64,000 nt of DNA from Lodderomyces elongisporus (lineage: Eukaryota > Ascomycota > Pichiomycetes > Serinales > Debaryomycetaceae), in contig NC_083676.1 of NCBI RefSeq assembly GCF_030384665.1, forward strand, positions 1,488,001 through 1,552,000, written 5' to 3'. The position numbers were made by a program, and so were the translations under genes. Positions 1-10,285 of this stretch are shown piece after piece. The notes below the pieces were generated by a model. That model did no database searches and was not told where the DNA came from. It saw only the letters and a list, made by a program, of their open reading frames with translations. The stretch's first letter is position 1. Every line of letters starts with the position of its first letter.

Positions 1-2306
1 TTCGACCAAAAAGCGCCAAATTCCCACCCCATTTGGATAATTTGTCAACTAATAGAAATTACACAAAATGCAAATACACCGAGCTACATTTTGTACTCTT
101 TTTATTTTCTTATTATTTTTAACTTTTTATTTTCTTTCGACTATTAGAGTTTTGTACTGTGGTTTGTCAACAACCCTCCCCTCCTCCTCCTAGACTTCCC
201 TACAAAATCTGTTTGGTTAATCTCTATACCAAGGACCAATCGGTGATAAAGAGAGTGAGAGACAGCCAGTGTGTGTGTGTACGCGGAAAAGTTGAAGGAA
301 TAATGATATTGGTATGAGGATAAAGATATACGGTTATATATTAGGCCAATTTATCTAAAAAATGATTTGACAAATCAAGAATTTAGTACATGGCAAAAGT
401 AAGTTGGTATAGAGAAACAACCCTAGATTCTCATATACATACATATATATATAGTATAGATTTGAAATGAGTACCCCACGCATTGTCTGACGACTGAGAA
501 ATGCTTTGAATTGAGAGATCTCGGGATTGACTTGAGCGAATTTTTCAATCTTAAATTATTATTTTTTTTTATTAATAATTTTAATAATTTTAATGCCGTT
601 TAAAAGGTGACCCATATCTGTTGGAGATAAAAGAAGTAAATAATGATACAGGAGGCACCGTGCAAAGTAGAGGAAGATGGAGGTGGAGGAGGATGGAGGG
701 TCGAGTAAAGAATGCAAGAAAATGAAGAGAGACGAGTAAAATAGTTAGATCCAGCCTTTTAACAATATCATTTGTCTATTTTTTAAAACAAAAATTTATC
801 TATTAATTCTTTTCAACATTCAGCATCCTTTTGTTTGCTTTTAGAAAGCCAATTGATTTCAACAATTGGACCTCAAATGGTTTTTCTTTTTTATTATTCT
901 TTCTGTTTATGTAATTATTTTGAATGGAAAAGTTGTTGAAGTTTGCTCGAGATATGAAGGAAAAGCAGAAGAAAGGAGGAAGGAGGAGGGGAGGAGTCCG
1001 TAATTGTCCAATCGGTTATTCATAACCTAAAAGTTTACAATCCAAAAGTGCAATGTTTTGTCTAGATGAGGCAAAACCATTGAGATATATTTCTTGTGAC
1101 GAAGGTGAAGGCAAATAATTGTGGGTTTCTTCCATTCCATTCCTTTTCTTTGTTTTTCCTTCTTTATCTCTTGCTTCTTTACTCCCTCATGCCTGATGCA
1201 CCACTCCTTGAAATAATCGCTCTCTCTCTCTTATGTATATACATTGTTTTTTTTTTTAACACCCATACTGAAATTCCATTCATTCTTTTTTCTTTGTAAA
1301 AGAAAAAGAAAAACAGCCCGTTCTGTGACTATGTGACTCTGTGACTCTAGTTCCCTCTGATACTTTACTTCTGTGTTAGTTATAGTTGCCGTTTTCGATA
1401 TCATCCATAACATGTACCCGACACACTAAAACTAACATCAATACACTTGAAAGAAGAAGAAGAATACTTCAAAGAGTAAAAACAAACAACAATAAAGAAA
1501 CTAAATTAGTTAGGCAATAACACCTTTTTTTTTTTATTATTTGAACTCTTTTATTAAGTTTCTCGATGAAAACAATAGAGAACAGGCTTTACTGACATAC
1601 ACAGACACATACAAACAGACACATACAAACATACTTCATAGTAGTGCTGCAGCAGTTCAGACATAATTTAGCATACTATCTGTGACCTAATCTGTAGCTT
1701 TCTTCTGTATGATTGCTATATCCCCAAAAAAAAAAAAATTATTGCATAATGTGAGTTAAGTGTTCCCTCTTTCCCTTTCCCTTTCCCTTCTACTTCTTCT
1801 ACTTCATCAATGTTTATGGTTCTTACTAATCTGAAATAAATTAAAAAATAAAATTGGTTACAATTGAAGGATGACACTGGCAGATTGGAACAAAGGAATA
1901 CACAGTAAAAAAAAATAAAATATAAAAAATAAAAAAATAAAATATAAATAAAATAAAAAAAAATAAAAAAAATAAAATAAAAAAAACAGACGGGAGAATA
2001 GCAACAGTCAAAAAAGAAAAAAAAAAAACAACCAAACTTTCCAAATGTATATAAATGTAACCATGAATCCCTCTTTAGCTTTCCCTTCCATCAATTGTTT
2101 CTTTTCCTCCTTCTTTTTCTTCCTTTCTTCTTTTCTCTCCTTTTTCTTTTTCTTTTTCTTTTCTACCTCTTTTAATATATTCAATCCATCTAGCAAGTTC
2201 CTTTTTTTTATTTTTATTTTCCACTAGAGATTATAAATATATTTAAACTTATATTCACTCACGCACTCCCACAAATATATATATATATAATCATTACTAA
2301 TTCACA
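1..2306. other. Intergenic region upstream of NCE102
   Basis: No ATG-initiated frame with protein-like composition is present. The stretch is AT-rich, with long A/T runs around 1885-2010 and a pyrimidine-rich tract at about 2085-2165. The end nearest the gene holds a TATA-like element (TATAAATATATTT, about 2232-2244) and a short TA repeat just before the NCE102 start, which is the likely promoter and leader. I see no RNA gene. Confidence 0.6.
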
Positions 2307-2822
2307 ATGTTGGCAATTGGAGACGTTATCTTAAGAGCATTCAACTTTGTATTCTTGGCCATTGCTTTGGGTTTGACTGGTTCCCTTGCGGCTACCACCA
2401 TTACACAACACAACCCACAAGTCAACTTTGCTGTGTTTGCAGCTGCATTTGGTCTCTTGACCTCATCATTCTATGGTATCTTTGCATTTTTCATTGATGC
2501 CTTTGCTTGGCCAGTCATTTTGTTCATTTTTGACTTTTTGAACTTTGTTTTCACATTTGCTGCTGCCACCGCAATTGCTGCTGGTATCAGAGCACACTCT
2601 TGTGGAAACCAAGACTACCTCGACAACAACAATATCAACCAAGGCTCAACCGGTAGATGTAGAAAGGCCCAAGCCTCAACTGCATTTTTGTACTTTTCAG
2701 CATTTATCTTTATCTTTTCAGGTGTCTTTAGTGCTGTCGGATTGTTTAGAGGTGGCTTGTTTGGTTCCTCAAGAAGAACCTCTGCTCCAAGAACTGGTGT
2801 TCCATCAATGTCCCAAGCTTAG
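2307..2822 (+). CDS. NCE102: Nce102-like MARVEL-domain eisosome membrane protein
   Basis: The protein has 171 residues, close to the roughly 173 of yeast Nce102. It has four hydrophobic segments, at about residues 8-30, 38-60, 66-94 and 125-150, in the MARVEL four-helix layout, and starts MLAIGDVILRAFNFVFLAIA as family members do. Nce102 sits in plasma-membrane furrows (eisosomes), senses sphingolipid status and helps organise the membrane compartment of Can1; its name comes from a proposed role in non-classical export. The loop at residues 95-122 carries two cysteines and is polar. The short C-terminal tail is Ser/Arg-rich and probably cytosolic. The ATG at 2307 is the first in frame and lies about 70 bases after a TATA element. 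There is no intron. Identification rests on the whole-length family pattern and, from memory, on NCE102 lying beside NOP14 in C. albicans. Confidence 0.9.
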   Translation: MLAIGDVILRAFNFVFLAIALGLTGSLAATTITQHNPQVNFAVFAAAFGLLTSSFYGIFAFFIDAFAWPVILFIFDFLNFVFTFAAATAIAAGIRAHSCGNQDYLDNNNINQGSTGRCRKAQASTAFLYFSAFIFIFSGVFSAVGLFRGGLFGSSRRTSAPRTGVPSMSQA

Positions 2823-5349
2823 AAAAATTTTTTTTGTCCAAAAGAAAAAACAATCAAAACAATCAATCAATCAATCAAACAAGAAAAAAAATTTGTTAAA
2901 TTGGGGAGCGGCGCCAGGGCCAGGGCCAATTTTCTATACACCACCAACTATTTTATTGAAAAAAAACTACTACTACCACCACTACTATTACTACAACATT
3001 CATAACACTTACAAATCGATTACAACCATGACCAATAGCTCACGTTTTATTTTAATAATTTTTTTATTTGAATTTGTCCTTTGCTTTTTTTGGAGGAATT
3101 AAAAAATAAACTGTTTGCTATATACCAATTTCTTACCATAAAGTAGTTGAATGGGAAATATACACCCCTTGCTCATTTTGTAGCAACCTATTCAATAACT
3201 TTTTTTTTTTGTTCTTTTCCTAAACACACCCCTTTTCATCAATCCACGTTATACTTCAAAAGAAACTCAAAAAATTAGCTTATAGTTTTCAACAGGACAT
3301 ATCTACACCACCATCACCAACCATTAACCATTAACCATTTGACAATTTTGGTCTACACATTGAACAACTACAACCTCTTTCTTTTTTCTGAGATACCCAC
3401 ACTAGAAAGAGAAGAGAAACCAGGATATGCTGTTTTTGAATTCTATACACATTCTTAATATCTAGTATTTTTTTTTTATCATTATTATTACTATTACTAT
3501 TACTATCACCGTTGACTAATTTTAATACATTATTCGTTTAGCCATTTGCAAAGTTTTTCTGTTTTTTTTATTCTGTTTACTCTGTTTACTCTTGATATTT
3601 GTAAGTAGCACTTTTTACTTGATACAATTTAATGTACTTTTAAATTGAGTTTTTTTTTTTTGAGAGAGAGAACATCAATTGACTTTTTCATGTTAATCAA
3701 TCTTGAAGGTACAACTTATATTTTCGTTTGTGTTGTTTCTTACTAAATGTTGTAAGAAGTTGTCTTGAAGAAGATTGTCAATAATTGTATTGAAAAAGGA
3801 TGGAAAAAAATGGCAACAAAGGGAGAAGCAAGTGTTTGCTATTGGGTGGAAAGAAGGAGGGGGGTGGGGGGTGGAGGGCAGAGAGGTTTCAGAGTAACTG
3901 AGTGAGAGACAAAATTAACATACCATGAGGTCATAAATTTTTTTTTTAATTTAATTTTTCTGTTCCGTTCGCCTCCCTTTTTGTGTGACTTGTTTGTTAT
4001 TTGTTTTTTTTTCCCTCTTCTTGAATACTTTGCATCTTGAGAATAGGAATCCATATTTTTCAAAATGTTATTGAAAGGATTCAGTAGAGAAAGAAGGAAA
4101 GGGAAAGGGGAATAAATGACCAATGCATATAATTGGGTTCAAGTATGACTAGTATTACGTGGAAAGGAAAGAGCGGTGGCAGGGTGTGTGTTTCTAACAG
4201 AAGAATAAGAAAAAAGAACAGGTTCAACAAAGACGTAGGTGATAAAAGCCTTTTGGAGGACAAATTTCTTTGTCTTTTTTTTTTTTTTAAGACCGGAAAA
4301 GAACCATTTATATCTTTGATCTTTGATCATTGCTAATGATAATACCATTATAGTTGACTACCGTCTTCTTGATTGGTTTTTTTACTGTGATCACCTAATA
4401 CGACTGACCCTTCCCTTTTCAACAATTGTTATTGTAATTCTTTTCTTTTAATATATAGAAAAACACATTGGATGGTTACTTATATGTAGCAATCTTGTCT
4501 TTTTCTATACTTTGCTCTATTCATTACAAAAATGAATAAAAAATAAAAATGAAAATGAAAATAAAATTTAAGGGAATAATTTTAGAAATGAACAGTGACT
4601 ACACTTTAACCTCTTGGCCAACGAAATGTTTCTGCAGCGCAACACCAAGATACAACATCACGAAATCCAATTTCCTTCCTTTTCACATACACATACACAC
4701 ACCTCCCCCCCTTCCCCCCTGTGCGGTCCGTAAATTCCGTTATGGTTGCAAAAGAAATAGAATAATAACAATAAAAAATTTAGTAATGACCAAGTCGTTA
4801 ACTAAAAAGCTACTACTATTGTTGCTCTGAGTTGCTCTGAAATGCTCTGAAATGCTTTGCTTTAAAAAGCAAATTAAGAACCGAGCCGATTTTATAATGA
4901 CGTTCTGGTTGCTTGTAATCTTGGCATGGCTGAAGGGCAAGGGCATCAAACTCTTGTGCCTTTGCTTTTAGCTTTTTGCTCTTTGCTTTTTTGCTTTTGA
5001 AAGGCCAAAGGTAAGGATGTATGTGTGTGTGGTGTGGTTGTGGAGGATGGCGTGGCGGACGAATCAAGAACTTGCTCAGTCCACCTTATCCCTCTTACAG
5101 CTGATATAGTCAATACTCAGTAGGTCGGGTTCCACTTTTCATTTTTTTTCAAATTTTTTAATTTTTTTTTTTTTTTTTTTTTTGTGAAAAGTCTAAATAA
5201 AAGATAGAGAAAAAAAAATAAAACCTAAGCAAGAGAGAATTAATTAAACATGATAAATGTTGTGATTGTATATCTATACATATATATTTATGATATTCAT
5301 ATTTTGTATTCGAGGGAAAAAAAACCCCACGAATTCAAAGTACTCAACT
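2823..5349. other. Intergenic region between convergent NCE102 and NOP14
   Basis: About 2.5 kb lie between the two stop codons, which is long for convergent yeast genes. No credible gene is seen. The content is low-complexity: T-runs (for example 5163-5183), an ATT/ACT trinucleotide stretch near 3480-3510, a G-rich block at about 3844-3880 with several GGG runs, and a decamer tandem repeat at 4821-4860. Confidence 0.6.
4821..4860. repeat. 10-bp tandem repeat, four copies
   Basis: Four consecutive decamers of the form (G/A)(T/A)TGCTCTGA are visible. The first two are identical, the next differs at the first two bases and the fourth is degenerate. The repeat lies in non-coding DNA downstream of NOP14. 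No function is evident. Confidence 0.8.
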
Positions 5350-7947
5350 CTATTTTCTACTCTTTCTCTGCTTCTTCTCTCTTTCATAATCATTCTTCTC
5401 TTTCCCTTCATCGGCCTGGATAGTGTTAACAATACGAGCCATCTTACGATGATACTCATCGTACATTTGCTTCTTCTCGCCAATCTGTTCACGTGCAAGG
5501 AACCTATTTTCATACCTGATATCCTTGAGTGCCGCCTTGTGCTCCTTCTTAAGCTGCGCTTTGACTTTGGCAAGTTGTTGGCGTTCAACATTGATATCGT
5601 ACGATTTCTTATCAGGATTGAAATTCTCTTCAAATTTGGGTGTGTACGTAGCAATTCCAATCGATTTGTGGTGTTGCAATTGCAATGGTTGACGAGATTG
5701 AAGAGATGCAGCAAGAAGTTTGCTAAACTTGGTGAGGTAGGAGGAAGTAAGTGAAGTGTATTTAGTGAAATGCTTGAGCATTGCAATAAAAGACTCCAAG
5801 ATTTCGATAATGGAAGATTTGTCTCGCCATGTCGAAAGCGTTTTGTCCATAATCGTGAGGAGTTTTATAAGAAGTTTTGACTTGATCTGAGTGTTAAAGT
5901 GCAACTTCTCTTTGTTCGTGTTTGTAGTTTTGAAAATTTCTCCAAATGAAATAGTCGAATTTTCTTCGTATTTGGTTGACTTTACCAAGTTAAGCTGATT
6001 TGATGATGATGAAGTAGTGCTGCTGTTGCTACCACTGTTGCTGTTGTTGTTGTTGGTGGTGGTGGTGGTGGTGGTGCTTGGAATATGACCCGACAATAGC
6101 TTATTGGTATCCACCTTTTCCGGCTCGGGGACTAAGCTAAGGAATGCAAACTCAATGAAATTGATGATTTCAGGATCAAATCTCTTGGCAATTCGCTGAT
6201 ACGTGAGCAAAACATCAACCAAAAAAATACCCATTGCTATCAGCCTCAACTCATCCTTGGATCTATAAATGGTATTGCTCAAAATCTGGTTGATGAGAAT
6301 AAGACATGGCGTAACAATCAAATGATAGTGATCCGATGTCGAGAATAAAAAACCCACAATTATGAAAAAAGCCAAATCGGATGGTTTTAATTGCAATGTG
6401 GATTTGTTGATTCGCGACTCAATATCCAGAATGTAAACCCTCATACGCTCAACCAATTGTTCATTGTACTGTGATGCAAGTTTCTTTAAAATAGTCAAGA
6501 TGGGCTGAAACTCTTGAAACTCATCGGCCAAGAAAAGAACGTACTCGAAAATGATGCTTACAAACTTATTCATCAAGTCCTTATTTCCCATTGCCAAATG
6601 AGGCTTATAAGCGTCACATATTATTTGAATCTGTTTGGCTTGTTGGGAAAGATCAAGGTCCTTTAACTGGCTCTTGAACTCGTCTAAATCAGTGGGCATG
6701 CTAATAGGAGGAGATTTCCGCGACACTGGCTTACCGCGTTCTTCCCCCTTTTTTCCCTTTTGTTCGTCGTAACCATTGTCGTTGTCGTTGTCGTTGTCTT
6801 CCTCCGCCTCCTCTTCTTCTTCTCCTTCTCCTCTTCCTTCTTTAATGGTAAATCCATCTTCTTCGTTTTCGCTTTCTCCACCCCAAAACTGTTGATCATC
6901 ATCATTATCATCTTCATCACCTAAATCCTCACCAAGATCATCTCCTTCGGCTTCTCTATCAGTTACAAAGCCTTCCATTCTTCTTAACCTATCCTGCTCC
7001 AATTTCTTAATTTTTTCCTCGTGTTCCTTTTGCAATTCTTCATCCGTCTTTGTTCTGTCTGCTGGTACTGCTCTCCTGTCATAAGTCAATTCTCTCACTT
7101 TGTTATCATATGCAATTTCTTCGGGAGTCTTTGTTGAAAACTGTGGTTTTGCAACACCTTTTTGAGTATTTCTCAAATCGTCCATGATATCCCCAAAATC
7201 TTCATCCAACTCATCGATTTGGTTTTGAGTCTTTGCGTAATCTCTTTGTCTCTGTTGTTTATAAAACTTTGATTTTGCAATAACTTCTTTCATAACCTCG
7301 GCCTTGGTCTTTTTTCTTGGTGGACCTTCAACCATTTGGTCTTCATCAACATATTTCACAGTCTCCTCGTCATCCAAAGATAAAGCTTGTCCACTATGAG
7401 TCAACTGGAATCCACCATCCTCGTCCTCGTCGTCGTCGTTGTCGCCTTCCGCCATTTCGCCATCATCATCATCACTTTCCAAAGAGTAAATGCCTCTCTT
7501 TTTTCCAGATGTGGCAGCTTGTCGTTCTCTAGTGAATCTCGCCAACATCTTTTCTTCTTGGGTCATGTGCATATCGTTTTCACCAAAACGTTTATCCAAG
7601 ACTCCTCCAACTCTATTACGTTTTCTTTTTTCCAAATCGTATTGCATCTTCATTTGTTTTTGTATTGCTCCCTTCTTTGCTGTAGTTGCATTATGTTGCT
7701 TCGAGCCAACTTTAACAAACTCGCCTCCAGCAGTGATGGTGATATCATGTTTTGTTCTATTGATTCGTTGATCGAACTTGTTGAATTGGTCTCGAACTGA
7801 TAATAAGTTTTGTTTTTGCAAGTCTCGATCTATTTCATTGCGTCTACTAGTCTTGGATTTCTTACTTTTCTTACTAGTGTTTGTTTGACCAATGAGCCCC
7901 TTTTCTTTGAGTGCAGACTTGAGCTGCTTGAGCTGAGATCCGGCCAT
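5350..7947 (-). CDS. NOP14: Nop14, nucleolar SSU-processome / 40S biogenesis factor
   Basis: The protein has 865 residues; yeast Nop14 has about 810. Nop14 is an essential nucleolar component of the small-subunit processome, binds Emg1 and Noc4, and is needed for 18S rRNA maturation and 40S export. The N-terminus (residues 1-140) is basic and carries the conserved block FDQRINRTKHDIT followed by a GGVLDKRFGE motif. An acidic disordered middle (about residues 155-180 and 340-420, runs of Asp/Glu) precedes the helical C-terminal half (about 430-830). The C-terminus ends in a very basic tail rich in KKQRKSRK, a likely nucleolar signal. A Thr/Asn/Ser-rich insert at about 625-660 comes from trinucleotide repeats. 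The ATG at 7947 gives the expected MAGSQLKQLK start. The gene diverges from SLN1, and its upstream DNA contains a PAC and an RRPE-like motif typical of ribosome-biogenesis promoters. Confidence 0.96.
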   Translation of the reverse strand: MAGSQLKQLKSALKEKGLIGQTNTSKKSKKSKTSRRNEIDRDLQKQNLLSVRDQFNKFDQRINRTKHDITITAGGEFVKVGSKQHNATTAKKGAIQKQMKMQYDLEKRKRNRVGGVLDKRFGENDMHMTQEEKMLARFTRERQAATSGKKRGIYSLESDDDDGEMAEGDNDDDEDEDGGFQLTHSGQALSLDDEETVKYVDEDQMVEGPPRKKTKAEVMKEVIAKSKFYKQQRQRDYAKTQNQIDELDEDFGDIMDDLRNTQKGVAKPQFSTKTPEEIAYDNKVRELTYDRRAVPADRTKTDEELQKEHEEKIKKLEQDRLRRMEGFVTDREAEGDDLGEDLGDEDDNDDDQQFWGGESENEEDGFTIKEGRGEGEEEEEAEEDNDNDNDNGYDEQKGKKGEERGKPVSRKSPPISMPTDLDEFKSQLKDLDLSQQAKQIQIICDAYKPHLAMGNKDLMNKFVSIIFEYVLFLADEFQEFQPILTILKKLASQYNEQLVERMRVYILDIESRINKSTLQLKPSDLAFFIIVGFLFSTSDHYHLIVTPCLILINQILSNTIYRSKDELRLIAMGIFLVDVLLTYQRIAKRFDPEIINFIEFAFLSLVPEPEKVDTNKLLSGHIPSTTTTTTTNNNNSNSGSNSSTTSSSSNQLNLVKSTKYEENSTISFGEIFKTTNTNKEKLHFNTQIKSKLLIKLLTIMDKTLSTWRDKSSIIEILESFIAMLKHFTKYTSLTSSYLTKFSKLLAASLQSRQPLQLQHHKSIGIATYTPKFEENFNPDKKSYDINVERQQLAKVKAQLKKEHKAALKDIRYENRFLAREQIGEKKQMYDEYHRKMARIVNTIQADEGKEKNDYEREKKQRKSRK

Positions 7948-8225
7948 TTATATTAGATGAAGAAGTGGATAAACGGATAAATGTGAAAGTGTAATTAAAA
8001 GTGATTCAAAGTGTAAATTAAAAGTGAATATAAAAATTTCTATGTACAAATGAGGTCAATAATCGCTTGTAAAGATGCAGCATCTCTCTTTCTCTCTCTC
8101 TTTTTTTTTTCTCTCTCTTTTCTCTCTTTTGGCAAGTCTTTGTCCTATGCTTCATCATTATCCATCCATCTCTTCGCGCTCGTGCTATGCCTCCGAGAGA
8201 GAGAGAGAGAGACGAGGGGGGGAGC

Positions 8226-8233
8226 GCGATGAG
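8226..8233 (+). promoter_or_regulatory. PAC motif upstream of NOP14
   Basis: The octamer GCGATGAG is a perfect core of the PAC element, the Dot6/Tod6 site of fungal ribosome-biogenesis genes. It lies about 280 bases upstream of the NOP14 ATG. This fits the NOP14 function; the assignment is by motif only. Confidence 0.55.
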
Positions 8234-8356
8234 TAAGTGCGGTAAAGCGCCGCACTTTATTTTTTGTTTTCTTCTGTTTTTTTTTTGCTTTGTTTGATTT
8301 AAAGTGATCTTTAGGGGAGAGAGAGAGAGAGAGAGAGAAAAAATAAAATAACCAAA

Positions 8357-8364
8357 AAAAATTT
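8357..8364 (+). promoter_or_regulatory. RRPE-like motif upstream of NOP14
   Basis: AAAAATTT matches the RRPE core (Stb3 target) that usually accompanies PAC. It lies about 125 bases from the PAC site. In AT-rich DNA this motif alone is weak evidence; the pairing makes it worth recording. Confidence 0.35.
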
Positions 8365-10226
8365 ACAATGAAAATATAGTGTGTCCAACCCAATGCTAAT
8401 GCTATACTATATAAACGGTTTGTTTTGCAAAGACAAATTTAATCAAAAGTTACTGTATTTATAGCACTGATACTTGATGATAAAATTGATGATTCGAGAG
8501 ATTTAGAGTACGATTGAAACTATAAAATAATTCAACAAAAAAGTAAGGTGTTGATTTATTCAACACCTTTTCAGGTGAATTTGTTGCCAAAATAACAAGG
8601 AATAATCTTCCTTTTTTCCAAGATTCGTGATGTTTGACAATCATTCTCTTTTTTTTCTCCTATACATATATATATATTTGGGTGAGATGCTTCATGATCT
8701 TTTGTCTTCTTTACCTTTATCTTCTTATGAGTCTTTATGGTTGGAGCATCAAATGTAATGACAACATTGTAAGAAGTATTGTGGTATACTGAGTGTGTTA
8801 AGCTTATTTTGAGCACCTATTGCCATATATCAAACCGCACTAGGAAAGTATCTCTTTATATACATAGTGACTTACATATATATACATATATTATATTGAC
8901 TGATTGCATTGTAAAGTAATTGTTTGTTTTGGCACTTGTCTGTTTATGTCTCCTTAACCAAGACTTTAAAGGTAAACTCAGGGATGTATATAATACTCGG
9001 ATTCAAGTATCTAGGGGAATAAAATATCTCACTTTTTTTCTTCAATAATACCACCCCTTCAACATCGACCCTCATTGAACTGGTTGTTTCCCTCCCCCTG
9101 ACTTTACCTCTTAAAAATAATAATAATTATAATAGAAGATTTATAGAAAATGGAAGAGGCATCGAGTATGGAAATCTACACTCATTGACATTGGTGGTGT
9201 TATTATTATTATTATTACTATTGTTTATTATAATTTGGAGAGACCAAAGCACAGCAAAGAAAACAAGAAAGAAGAAAGAAAATAATAAATACAAAATATT
9301 ACCGAAACGAAATCAACGAAAAAAATAAAAAATGTGAAATGCAAACTGCACTATATCAAACCATATCAAACCACATCATGTATATCAAACCACGATGGTA
9401 CAATATTGTTCAACTACTTCTCATAATTTCCGAGATTCGTGGCATATTTGAACAAATGAGATCTGAAATTGATAAAGGCGATGCTCGAGAGCCTAAACAC
9501 AATTGCTATTCTCTCGCTCATTTTTTTTATATATTTATTTTTTATTTTTTATTTTCTATTTAGTTGACACAAAAAAAATTGGCAACACAATACAATACAA
9601 TACATGAAAAGAGAAATGAGAGAAAAAGAGAAAAAGAGAGAAAAAGAAATCCGCCCAACGAAGAAGTAGAGAAGAAGTAAAAGGCTCTTTGTCTGTGTTT
9701 GTCTGTCTATATAATTTTTTTTTGTACACATTTTGTAAATGCCTTCAGATAGAGATTATCTCAACTACTGAACTACAGGCAAAAGTTCTCTTAAAAGTAA
9801 AAAAAAGAACTAGGCAAAAAAAACATCAAAGAGTATTTATCTATATATTAGTAGCTGCCTTCAAAACACCAACTTTTAGTTAAACAAAAGAGTATATACC
9901 AACCAACCAAAAGGAGAAAACAAAGGTGCTATACATTTGTTATACCTTTGTTATACATTTGTTATACCCACGTCTTTCCAATACCTTCTATTCACCATCA
10001 TCATCATCATCATCATCATTATTATTATTATTATTTTATATTCGACCCAACCTAACTTTCGTGAAGTAAAAACATATCCATTAATAAGCACTTTTTTGCT
10101 TCCCCTTTTGTTTTAAAAGCAACTCATATCGCCTGGCATTTTCCATATCATCTTCGGAGTTTATTAAAAAAATTCTATTTGTATTTTTCTTTCTGAAACC
10201 TTTGAGTTCAAATACCCTATAAATTT

Positions 10227-10267
<41 letters not shown>

Positions 10268-10285
10268 TCTTCTCCTTCAAAGCAA

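Larger units (their letters stand above)
7948..10285. other. Divergent intergenic region, NOP14 / SLN1
   Basis: This 2.3 kb region separates two divergent starts and should contain both promoters. The NOP14-proximal side has CT/GA microsatellites (about 8083-8126, 8191-8211, 8319-8338) and the PAC/RRPE pair. The SLN1-proximal side has an 11-bp repeat around ATTTGTTATAC (about 9933-9967), a CAT/TAT trinucleotide tract (about 9997-10034) and a TA repeat (about 10240-10265) just before the ATG. No gene is supported. Confidence 0.6.

Noticed and set aside
2545..3102. 185-codon + frame overlapping the end of NCE102
   Set aside because: Starts inside NCE102 in another frame and continues into A-rich and poly-Tyr/His low-complexity sequence.
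5266..5786. Frames of 162 (+) and 170 (-) codons over the 3' part of NOP14
   Set aside because: Both are other-frame shadows of NOP14, whose own frame is clearly conserved.
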